Assembly: GCF_016907535.1 (NCBI RefSeq) | Contig: NZ_JAFBCF010000001.1 | Span: forward strand, 3,038,001 to 3,102,000 | Source: Microlunatus panaciterrae | GTDB taxonomy: Bacteria; Actinomycetota; Actinomycetes; Propionibacteriales; Propionibacteriaceae | Reading direction: 5' to 3' | Length of the DNA stretch: 64,000 nucleotides | Part shown: piece after piece, positions 1 to 7,549 of the stretch | How the letters are laid out: each line of letters opens with the position of its first letter | Position numbering within the stretch: position 1 is the first letter of the stretch | Notes under the pieces: generated by a model | Database searches by the model: none | Told to the model about the DNA's origin: nothing | The model's input: the letters and a program-made list of their open reading frames with translations, nothing else | Program-made: the position numbers and the translations under genes

Positions 1-893
1 CCGAGAACAGCGACGCTTGGATGTTCGATTCCCGCCTTTCTGAGCTGCGACAGCATCCACGTGACGGCAGCATGTACGGAGGCTTCGTGATTCCTTGGGT
101 ACGTGGAGAGTTGCTTCACATCGCTCGTGGTCGGCAGCGTCTCGTTCGCCATGACTGCATCCGCAAAGGACAAGATGCTCGCGTTGGGACTGCGGTGATT
201 GGCTCCGCCGAAATCGAACTCTTTCGGGGTGAACGTTGCACGGTACTGGTCCAGCCGACGTGGATCGATGTCCGCCTGATAGTCGAAAATCCGTTGGTCG
301 GGATCGGCGAGTGTTACCAGAGTGCTGTTGAGCGCGAGTTGCTGCACCAATGCCCACTGCGCGTCGTCGGTGTCCTGAAACTCGTCGACGATGACGATCG
401 GGTACATCTCTGAGATCAGCTCGCGAAGGCTCGACGAGCGGGCGAGGAGGTCGGCAGCGCGATCGGCGAAGGTGGAGAAGGCGTATCTCCCATCCTCAAC
501 AGCCAGTCGCTGCACTTCTATCGCCCAATCGCCCTCATGCTTTGCCTTGGCGAGCCGTTCGGGGCCAGGGAACAGGATGGTTGGATGCCTCCCGTTGAGA
601 AGACGACCGTGACTCCTGAGGATGTCCATGCAGAAGGCGTGATATGTCCTCACTGCGATCTGCTTGCGCTCCTTGGCGGTGAGGATGTCCTTGCATCTCA
701 GAAGCACCTGTCGAACGGCAGCTCGCGAGAAGCTCAGGAAGAGGACCTCTTGACCGCCCTCCAGCGCGGCGATCTGCCGCTGAGCTTTGAGGAGTGCGAG
801 AGTAGTCTTCCCCGATCCAGGGCCGCCGGTGACGAGCACGGTCCCGTCCGCCTCAAGTGCGGACAGGCCAACGTCGGAGAGAATGATGTTCAT
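1..893 (-). CDS. UvrD/PcrA-like superfamily 1 helicase, GajB-like, 3' part outside window
   Basis: This is the first 297 codons of an SF1A helicase; the rest lies left of position 1. Visible motifs are Walker A GGPGSGKTT at residues 23-31, Walker B VDEFQDT near 170, motif III ADPDQRIFDY near 199 and motif IV NHRSP near 233. The ATG at 893-891 overlaps the TGA of the upstream OLD-family gene in an ATGA junction, so the two are translationally coupled. OLD nuclease next to UvrD-like helicase is the gene pair of Gabija and of class 2 OLD systems. In Gabija the helicase-like subunit GajB works with GajA in anti-phage defence. The helicase assignment is secure. The Gabija label is inferred from gene pairing, and the missing C-terminal half prevents a length check. 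Confidence 0.88.
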   Translation of the reverse strand, partial: MNIILSDVGLSALEADGTVLVTGGPGSGKTTLALLKAQRQIAALEGGQEVLFLSFSRAAVRQVLLRCKDILTAKERKQIAVRTYHAFCMDILRSHGRLLNGRHPTILFPGPERLAKAKHEGDWAIEVQRLAVEDGRYAFSTFADRAADLLARSSSLRELISEMYPIVIVDEFQDTDDAQWALVQQLALNSTLVTLADPDQRIFDYQADIDPRRLDQYRATFTPKEFDFGGANHRSPNASILSFADAVMANETLPTTSDVKQLSTYPRNHEASVHAAVTWMLSQLRKAGIEHPSVAVL

Positions 894-2743
894 TCGTCCC
901 CGTCAGCAGCCTCATCGTCAACTGGTTGTCCATGCGCGTCAGTGGGAGTAGCTGCTGGTGTAAGGACTTCGTTGATCCGTTCGAGTGCAGCAACCAGGAA
1001 CTCCGGCAGGTCATCCCGGCTCTGACAGCCTTCGATGAGCAACGCGGCGTAGCCGTAGGCATCGCCCTTGCGCGCTTCCAGAGTCTTCAGCGCGATCTCG
1101 GGGAGGTCGGCGTCCGTGACCCAAGAGTCGTACTTCGCTTGATGTGCCGGGAAATCAGGCAGCTGAACGGCCTTGTCCATGAAGCGCCGCAGCACCGCGG
1201 TCGGTAGCTGGGAGACGATCAGTTCTTCGATGCCTTCGACCGGCGACTCCCAGAACTCCTCGAAGGACTTGAGTGACACGGCATTTCCCCCGGTGTACGG
1301 TGTGGTCTGCTTGTCGACCATTCCGAATGGGACCTTGCCAAGAGCTCGGAGGATCGGTGCCCATCGGGGCACATCACCGTCGCCATTCGCTGTGAAGATG
1401 GTTACGCCTGCAGGGTCTGGGTGAACGTAACCAGCGTCCGACTTCTCCAGCACTGCTGCTGCGACTGGAATAATGGATGCCTCCGTCTCGCCTTCGACGA
1501 CGAGGACGCCTCGGCTCAAGATCGCCTCAGAGAACTGGCGTCGCTGGCTGCGATAGCTCTTCAATTTGATGCCGGCGGGGTCGATGGGCGAGCCAGCCAC
1601 AACTCCCCTGGACCCGTGGCTCAGCATGACGATCTCGTCCGGTTCGAACTGCTCAATGACATACGGCGAGTGCGACGTCACGATGGCCTGCCCCATTTCC
1701 TTCTTCACGAACCGCGCAACTCGGCGTTGAGTGTGCGGAGGCAGCGCGATCTCGGGCTCTTCCATCGCGAAGATGACGGACTGTCGCTCTTTCAAGTCAG
1801 CGATCATCGTGAGCAACGCGAAGACCAGAAGGTTGACGGTGCCGGTCCCTTGCCGGGTAAAGGGGACGGCGTGATCGCTTGGCCCCGTCGCGACGAACAG
1901 CCTGACGACTTCCCGGAGGTGCTCACGCGTGAGGTCCGAGGCGAAGAAGGCCGTGGCGTCATCGTTGCCCGCCAGCCGAACAAAACCGCCTGCTCGTTCG
2001 CGAATCTGAGTGAGGAGGGACTCTAGGCCTGGGATTGCGCCGATCGCCGGGTCGAGGTCGCGCATCTGCCGAAGCGTTTCCATCCACATCTCGGCTGAGC
2101 CCTCCTCGCTCAGACGGAGAACCGTGTCGAGGAGTGAACCGCGCTGGAGACCAAGCGCTCGCGATCCAGTGCGCAGTGCGCGGAGATACACGAATCCGCA
2201 GAGCCGCTTGTGAGCCCTGGTGAAACGATCGCGTCCTTCGCCGAGTGAAGCCGCCTCTTCGTCGTCAAGTTCGTCAAGTTCTGGAAGCGGGTGCTCAAAG
2301 AAGGTATCTGCTTCAAAGTCGTCCTCGACCGCGTCATATCGCGCTCGGAAGGAGACCGGAAGCGCCCAGGTTACGCCCTCGTCGTCAGCGTGCTCCGCGC
2401 CGTCGTCAAGTTCATCGACGAAGGCCCGATCTGTGTCATTCCACCGTCGGAGGTGCCCTCCGAACCTTCGGCGTGCTTCGTCGGGCAGGTCAACAACGAC
2501 TGCGCGAATGACGATCGGGATGGCCGTCTTGTCAGCGTCTACGTATGTGCTTCTGTGGAAGTCGTGCTCGTCCACAACTGGGCGTCGACTCGTGCGCTCT
2601 GGCCCGAGGACGAGGTCAAGAGCCTCGCACACGGTTGACTTGCCGACGTTGTTCCCACCAACCAACAGAGTGTTGTCTGCGAAGACAACCTTGCCTAAGC
2701 AGACACCGCGGAAGTTCTCGATTTCCAGCTGGCGAACCTTCAT
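890..2743 (-). CDS. OLD-family ATP-dependent nuclease, GajA-like
   Basis: A 617-residue protein with an N-terminal ABC-type ATPase and a C-terminal TOPRIM nuclease. The ATPase shows ENFRG near residue 10, Walker A GGNNVGKST at 29-37, Walker B FAMEEPE near 328 and TSHSPYV near 357. The TOPRIM part shows VEGETE near 418. The usual second TOPRIM motif DxD appears as VDKQ near 476, so the second acidic residue is not conserved at that spot. GajA proteins are similar in length and layout. The start ATG (2743-2741) overlaps the brxL stop as ATGA, and the stop overlaps the helicase start the same way. It is thus co-translated with BREX on one side and the helicase on the other. The C-terminal tail is rich in Asp and Glu. 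The most likely role is an NTP-gated DNA nuclease in phage defence. Confidence 0.88.
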   Translation of the reverse strand: MKVRQLEIENFRGVCLGKVVFADNTLLVGGNNVGKSTVCEALDLVLGPERTSRRPVVDEHDFHRSTYVDADKTAIPIVIRAVVVDLPDEARRRFGGHLRRWNDTDRAFVDELDDGAEHADDEGVTWALPVSFRARYDAVEDDFEADTFFEHPLPELDELDDEEAASLGEGRDRFTRAHKRLCGFVYLRALRTGSRALGLQRGSLLDTVLRLSEEGSAEMWMETLRQMRDLDPAIGAIPGLESLLTQIRERAGGFVRLAGNDDATAFFASDLTREHLREVVRLFVATGPSDHAVPFTRQGTGTVNLLVFALLTMIADLKERQSVIFAMEEPEIALPPHTQRRVARFVKKEMGQAIVTSHSPYVIEQFEPDEIVMLSHGSRGVVAGSPIDPAGIKLKSYRSQRRQFSEAILSRGVLVVEGETEASIIPVAAAVLEKSDAGYVHPDPAGVTIFTANGDGDVPRWAPILRALGKVPFGMVDKQTTPYTGGNAVSLKSFEEFWESPVEGIEELIVSQLPTAVLRRFMDKAVQLPDFPAHQAKYDSWVTDADLPEIALKTLEARKGDAYGYAALLIEGCQSRDDLPEFLVAALERINEVLTPAATPTDAHGQPVDDEAADGDE

Positions 2744-4857
2744 CTGTTCGCCTCAGCTGCGGTCTCAAGGATGTAGGTGATGCCGAACGCGAAGACCTGG
2801 CGGAACTCCTGGCGGCGGGAGCCGAGGTCGAACTGGCTACCGGAGCCCTTCTGGAAGATGTCGAGGCCCCGGCCGAGGAGGAGTTTCCAGCCGTGGTCGG
2901 TGCGGATAGACCGGTCGTGGATGGTCTCGTCCCAGGTGACGGTGAACTTGATACCCACGGTGGCGGCGCTGTCTTGGATGTCCTTGAGCATGAGGAGGTG
3001 CTGCTGGGCGTACTCGCCGCGGTCCTCCTTGGTCACCAGCTTCACCGCGATCTCGTCGGCGGGGTCTTTGCTCGCTGCCAATAGTGCGAGTAGGTCGACG
3101 AGGTTGCGCCCCTGGTGCGGTAGGCGGATGTAGGGATCGACGATGGTGATCTCCGTCGCGCTGCGCAGGTACGGCATGAGCAGCGTCTCGTAGGAGACCC
3201 CGCGCTGGTTCTCCTGGAACTCGCGGTGGCCCTCGAACAGCTGGGGCGCTACGTCGACCGCCGTCGGGGCCGGAACTCCGGCCTCCTCGCCCGCCAGCTC
3301 GGAGGGGGCAGACGAATCGGTGCCGTCCTCGGTCTCGGGGCGGCGGGCCTGGTAGTAGTCGGCGTACTCGTCCTCTTCCAGCGTGGTGACGCTGTGCCAT
3401 GTGCCTGGCTTGTCGGCGTAGCCGAAGTTGACGGCGGCCATCGTGGTGTCGATCCGCAGGATTTGGTCTTTGACGCGTTTGCGCCCCTCGATGGCGAAGC
3501 GGAGCAGTTCCTCGATCTCTGCTGGGGTCGCCTCGCCGTTGGGGTAGATGAGCTTCATCAGACCGGAGAAGGTCTTGTGGATCCCGTCGCGGTCTCGCGT
3601 GGAGATGTCTGATCCGAGGGTGAAGTGGTGCTGGTATCGGTCGGAGTAGTCGGTGTTACGCATCGACCGCAGTACCTCGGCGATGAAGTCGACGACGAAG
3701 CCGTAGCCGGAGGAAAACATCTCGCTGCGGATCGTGTCGATCTCCCAGCCGGGGATGTAGAAGTGGAGGCGGTCGAGGTAGGCGGAGTCGTGGTAGACCT
3801 CGGGTAGCTCGTCGAACAGGTCGGAGTGCTTGAGCATGTAGGGCACGGTGTGCGAGGTGTTGCCGACGAAGACCATCGACGCCTCTGCTCCGAGAGTCTC
3901 GACGCCACGGGAGAATGACTTGTTCGCCATGTAGTTCTTCATGATGTCGACGAGTGCCTTGTCGGTGCGCTTCTTCTTGCCTGCGAACTCGTCGAACGCG
4001 ACGACGTCCCAATAGCCGACCAGGCCGATGCGTCCGTTGGCGTTGTTGACGAAGAGCTTCGGGACGGTGACCTCGCCGCCGGAGATCAACATGCCGTGGG
4101 GTGAAAACTCGGAGTAGATGTGGGACTTGCCTGTGCCCTTCGGTCCCAGCTCGACGAGGTTGTAGTTGCGCTCGACGAACGGGATGAGCCGGACGAGCTG
4201 AAGCAGCTTGGCGCGCCGTCCGAACATCTCGGGGTTGAACCCGATGGACTGGATCAGCAGGTCGATCCACTCCTCAGTATTGAAGCCTTCCCGCGAGGCG
4301 AGGTAGCCCTCGTAGTCGAAGCTCGACATCTGGATCGGCTTCAGGCTCCCCAGCATCCACGGCACGACCCTGGTGTCATCGCTGTGGGAGTACTCGATGT
4401 CGCAGATGCACCACACGCCGCCGACGAGCAGCTTCGGGTTCGCCTTCACCGTCGCCGGTTCGACGATCACGCCGCCCAGCCCGAGGTTGGCGAACGACGC
4501 CTGGTACACGTCCTGCTTGTCGTTCAGCGTCACCGTGACCTTGTCGATGATCCGGTGCCGGCCCTTCTCTCGGATGGTGGACTTCACCAATTCCGACTCG
4601 TTGCGGTGCACGTAGTGGTCCGCAAGAATCTTGCGCACCGCGTCGATGCCGGCTTGGATCGTCGCTTCGTCATCGGACGCGGCGTACTGGCCGAGCAGGT
4701 ACTCCAGAACGTAGGAGGGGACGATCGCGTTGCCCTTGACGGCCTTTACGAGGTCTTTGCGGACGACGGACCCGCCGAACAGCAGGTTGATCTTGTAGTC
4801 GAGGTCGCTCTGCTGCGGCGTGCTCGTCTCGGCGCTCGGGTTCTCGGTGTCGGTCAT
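2740..4857 (-). CDS. brxL: BrxL-type AAA+ protein of BREX with MITD1-like C-terminal domain
   Basis: BrxL is the AAA+ component of type 1 BREX, classically called Lon-like. At 705 residues it is close to family size. Walker A is in ELGPKGTGKSH near residue 242 and Walker B in VVAFDEFAGKK near 289. After a Pro/Ala/Glu-rich linker near 500-550 the C-terminus does not read like a Lon protease. It contains ITIVDPYIRLP near 565, HDRSIR near 647, and GW...GRGLDIF, the pattern of the PLD-like C-terminal domain of human MITD1. The start at 4857 (MTDTENPS) is chosen over an in-frame ATG at 4938 because AGGGGAAG lies 8 bases upstream and the longer form would overlap pglZ. pglZ ends 15 bases upstream; the stop overlaps the OLD-family gene by 4 bases. 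Confidence 0.9.
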   Translation of the reverse strand: MTDTENPSAETSTPQQSDLDYKINLLFGGSVVRKDLVKAVKGNAIVPSYVLEYLLGQYAASDDEATIQAGIDAVRKILADHYVHRNESELVKSTIREKGRHRIIDKVTVTLNDKQDVYQASFANLGLGGVIVEPATVKANPKLLVGGVWCICDIEYSHSDDTRVVPWMLGSLKPIQMSSFDYEGYLASREGFNTEEWIDLLIQSIGFNPEMFGRRAKLLQLVRLIPFVERNYNLVELGPKGTGKSHIYSEFSPHGMLISGGEVTVPKLFVNNANGRIGLVGYWDVVAFDEFAGKKKRTDKALVDIMKNYMANKSFSRGVETLGAEASMVFVGNTSHTVPYMLKHSDLFDELPEVYHDSAYLDRLHFYIPGWEIDTIRSEMFSSGYGFVVDFIAEVLRSMRNTDYSDRYQHHFTLGSDISTRDRDGIHKTFSGLMKLIYPNGEATPAEIEELLRFAIEGRKRVKDQILRIDTTMAAVNFGYADKPGTWHSVTTLEEDEYADYYQARRPETEDGTDSSAPSELAGEEAGVPAPTAVDVAPQLFEGHREFQENQRGVSYETLLMPYLRSATEITIVDPYIRLPHQGRNLVDLLALLAASKDPADEIAVKLVTKEDRGEYAQQHLLMLKDIQDSAATVGIKFTVTWDETIHDRSIRTDHGWKLLLGRGLDIFQKGSGSQFDLGSRRQEFRQVFAFGITYILETAAEANR

Positions 4858-4871
4858 GGCTGTTGCTTCCC

Positions 4872-7367
4872 CTAGAAATCGAAGTCCGACGTGAACGAGC
4901 GCTTGAGCAAGTACTGAGCCCGCTGGTAGACGCGCCACTGGGTGGTGTTGGGTATCTGCTCTTCGAGGCGGAACTCGACGGAGCGGTTGTTGAACTCGTT
5001 CGCGTCCTGGCTGAGCAGCATCCGTGCGCTCTGGTAGCGGTCGCGCTTGTCGTCGGACGGCTGGTCGAAGATCAGCTCGGACTGGTTCGAGATCAACGTC
5101 TCACCGACGTAAATGCCTGCCCGAAGCGTGCGCGGCTGCACCTTTTCGCTGACGGGCTCGGACTGGAAGAGTTTCACGACAAGTTGACCCGTGGTGATCT
5201 TGTCGGTCTCCGGCAAGACCTCCACGTTGACCAGACGAGTATCGCTCTTACGCTTCTTGTTGACCGTCAGCACCGGCACGACGACCTCCTGGAGTGAGGC
5301 GCCGCCGTGGACGAACCGTGAGCCTGCGCCGGGCAGCTTGAGCCGGTGGATTGACTTGGGAATCTGCACTTCGAGATCGCTGCTGAGCCCGAGCTGTTCA
5401 GGCTGGAACTTTCGGAATGCGGGATCGTCCTTGAGGCCTCGCCCCAGTACGTATCGGCGGTTCGTCACCACGAGGTCGTCGCCCTGGGGCTTGGTGGAAA
5501 GGTAGAACGCATCGGCGAGCGCGGTGTCTTGGTAGAGGAAGCCGTGGTCGGCGGTCACGAGGATGTTCGTCGCGTTCGCGTTGGTCAGACGTTTGATGAG
5601 GTCGACCAGATCGCGCAGAGCGTCATTGGCGGCCTCGAACACCTGGCGTTCGGTGCGGGCTTTGTCACCCACTGCGTCGATCCGGTCGTGGTACACGTAC
5701 AGCACCTGATGCGCGCCATATAGCTCCCGCAGCTCGGCGCGCGGCATGGAGAGGACTTCCTCTGCCTGGATCGCGAACCCATCTACCAGAGCAAGCACCT
5801 TATTGCGGTTCCCTGTTCCGTCGGAACGCTGGCCGTCGACGAGCACCGGGTCCCCACCGTGGGAGTGGCCCAGCTTCTTGTGCGGCAGGAGGGCGGCCAT
5901 GCCGAGTTGGGTGTAGCTCGGGAGGACGCCGAGCACCGCTTCGAGCGTTGCGTCGAACCGGTCTTCTTGGCGGATGCGTGAGCGAAGCTCGTCGGCGACC
6001 TCGTAGCGCAGAGCGTCAGAGATGATGACGACGGCCTTCCGGTTGCCCTTCCGGATGATCGGCTCGACGTGATCGGCGAAGAACCTCGTCTGCGGACGCA
6101 GCGTCACCGACCGCCAGTTATCCACCGCGTCGACCTGCTGCTGCCAGGTGGTGCCGAGTTCGTAGAGGAACCGGTTCGCGTAGTGCTTCTCCACCTCGAC
6201 CCGGAGAACTTCGAGCGGGCCGGCGTACTCGGTCGTGCGGGCGGCGAAGTGGAACTGCCGGTAGAGCTGGTCGATGCGGAACCAACTCTTGCGGTACCGG
6301 TCGAGACCCTCGTCGAACGAGGTGATCTCGAACTTCTCGGTCGCGAGTTCACTCAGCACGTCGGAGGCCGCGCCGAGCGCCGCATACAGTTCCCGATAAC
6401 TATCAACCCAGATGCTGCTTTGGCGAGCACGGATGGTCTCGAACACCTCGCGCGCACTCATCGTCCGCTCGACGATGGCGCGAGCGAGGGTGCTGATGAC
6501 CTTGCGTTCTACGTCCTCGAAAAGATCGTTCCCGACGAGTTCAGAGAGTTCGGCGTCTTCGATGCTGCTGGCGTAATCCAGGCTCTCCGAGGCCCGCCGT
6601 GCCAGCATGGCAAGGGCGTCAGCGCTGCGGCGGTCGTTGCGCAGGCTCGCGAAGTCGAGCTGGATGTTGCGCAGGGCGGCAGGGGTGTCCGACGCGAACC
6701 CGTTGATCGCCTGGCGGAATATCCACAGCACGAAGTCATCGACGCTGGGTTCGCTCGCCTCGTAGCCGTAAATCTTGGCGACGCCGGCCCAATGGAAACT
6801 GTCGAGTCCCTGCTCGGCTAGGGCCTCGTACTTGTCGCGGTCGTCGCGCGCGTTCTCGGTCAGCAGGGCGCGCGTGAGTTCCAGCATGCTGTGTTCGCGC
6901 TGACCAAGCAGCACCGCGCACATCTTGGCGCGCAGCCGGTCCGCGTTATCTTCGGCCGTGAGCAGTGCCCTGAGGCTCTGAACCCGCTTCGCGGCGCGGA
7001 AGAACTTCTCATGGTCCCGGATCACCGCGTCGATCCCGCTGCCGGTGAGGCCGAGCCCCTGACGCACCAGCGTCGTCCGGTCGGCGGTGAATACCCCATA
7101 CGCCAGTTCAAGATCGAGAAGCCAGTTCCCTATACCGGGCGGCACGGGGGCTCCGCGGTAGATGAGAAACTTGCCGGTCGGCTCATCATGGAGCACTCTG
7201 TTCTTCACCGCGTACTCGTTGTTCTCCACCCGCAACGTGGTGACACCGGCGACGTCCAGGGCGTCGAGCTCGGAGGCGTACTCGCCGTCGGCGTCATGCC
7301 AGAAGACGAGCCGCTGCGACTCGAACCGCTGCTCCAGGTGCGGGAGGACCGCGCTAAGTGAACTCAC
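4872..7367 (-). CDS. pglZ: BREX alkaline-phosphatase-superfamily protein PglZ
   Basis: PglZ is the second hallmark protein of BREX, required for defence, with an alkaline-phosphatase-type metal-binding core. The 831-residue product opens with the family-typical LEQRF...VFWHDADGEY. It has the metal-site strand VVIISDALRYE near residue 446 and VTADHGFLY near 606. The length is normal for type 1 PglZ. Translation starts at GTG (7367-7365), whose GTGA overlaps the stop of the small ORF upstream. The stop lies 15 bases before brxL. Composition is less GC-rich than the chromosomal genes beyond 18 kb. No truncation or frameshift is seen. Confidence 0.95.
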   Translation of the reverse strand: MSSLSAVLPHLEQRFESQRLVFWHDADGEYASELDALDVAGVTTLRVENNEYAVKNRVLHDEPTGKFLIYRGAPVPPGIGNWLLDLELAYGVFTADRTTLVRQGLGLTGSGIDAVIRDHEKFFRAAKRVQSLRALLTAEDNADRLRAKMCAVLLGQREHSMLELTRALLTENARDDRDKYEALAEQGLDSFHWAGVAKIYGYEASEPSVDDFVLWIFRQAINGFASDTPAALRNIQLDFASLRNDRRSADALAMLARRASESLDYASSIEDAELSELVGNDLFEDVERKVISTLARAIVERTMSAREVFETIRARQSSIWVDSYRELYAALGAASDVLSELATEKFEITSFDEGLDRYRKSWFRIDQLYRQFHFAARTTEYAGPLEVLRVEVEKHYANRFLYELGTTWQQQVDAVDNWRSVTLRPQTRFFADHVEPIIRKGNRKAVVIISDALRYEVADELRSRIRQEDRFDATLEAVLGVLPSYTQLGMAALLPHKKLGHSHGGDPVLVDGQRSDGTGNRNKVLALVDGFAIQAEEVLSMPRAELRELYGAHQVLYVYHDRIDAVGDKARTERQVFEAANDALRDLVDLIKRLTNANATNILVTADHGFLYQDTALADAFYLSTKPQGDDLVVTNRRYVLGRGLKDDPAFRKFQPEQLGLSSDLEVQIPKSIHRLKLPGAGSRFVHGGASLQEVVVPVLTVNKKRKSDTRLVNVEVLPETDKITTGQLVVKLFQSEPVSEKVQPRTLRAGIYVGETLISNQSELIFDQPSDDKRDRYQSARMLLSQDANEFNNRSVEFRLEEQIPNTTQWRVYQRAQYLLKRSFTSDFDF

Positions 7368-7549
7368 TCGTCGCCCTCCAGCTTTCGCTCGATCGCTCGC
7401 AGAGTCTCAAGGTCGGCGGCGTCAGCTTTGAGCGCTTCCTGGCGCTTGCGCTTACCATCGAACTCTGCGTAGCCGGCCCCGGCGAGGGACTGTCGTGCCA
7501 GTGAGACGACAATCTGCCTGCCACCTGGCGTCCGCTCGGTCTCACTCAT
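7364..7549 (-). CDS. Small highly charged ORF between pglX and pglZ, function unknown
   Basis: A 61-residue ORF starting MSETERTPGGRQIVV and ending LRAIERKLEGDE. Its ATG at 7549-7547 lies 8 bases inside the 3' end of pglX, with TTGGAG about 8 bases upstream as ribosome-binding site. Its TGA overlaps the pglZ GTG by 4 bases. Removing it would break the otherwise unbroken chain of overlaps in the operon, the best evidence that it is translated. The sequence has a short hydrophobic patch (IVVSLARQSLAGAGY) followed by a Lys/Glu/Ala-rich segment likely to be helical. I do not recognise a family. It could be a BREX accessory subunit, a PglX or PglZ partner, or simply a coupling ORF. Confidence 0.7.
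   Translation of the reverse strand: MSETERTPGGRQIVVSLARQSLAGAGYAEFDGKRKRQEALKADAADLETLRAIERKLEGDE

Noticed and set aside
4858-4938. Longer brxL start at 4938
   Set aside because: It would overlap the pglZ coding end and has no ribosome site, whereas 4857 has one at 8 bases.
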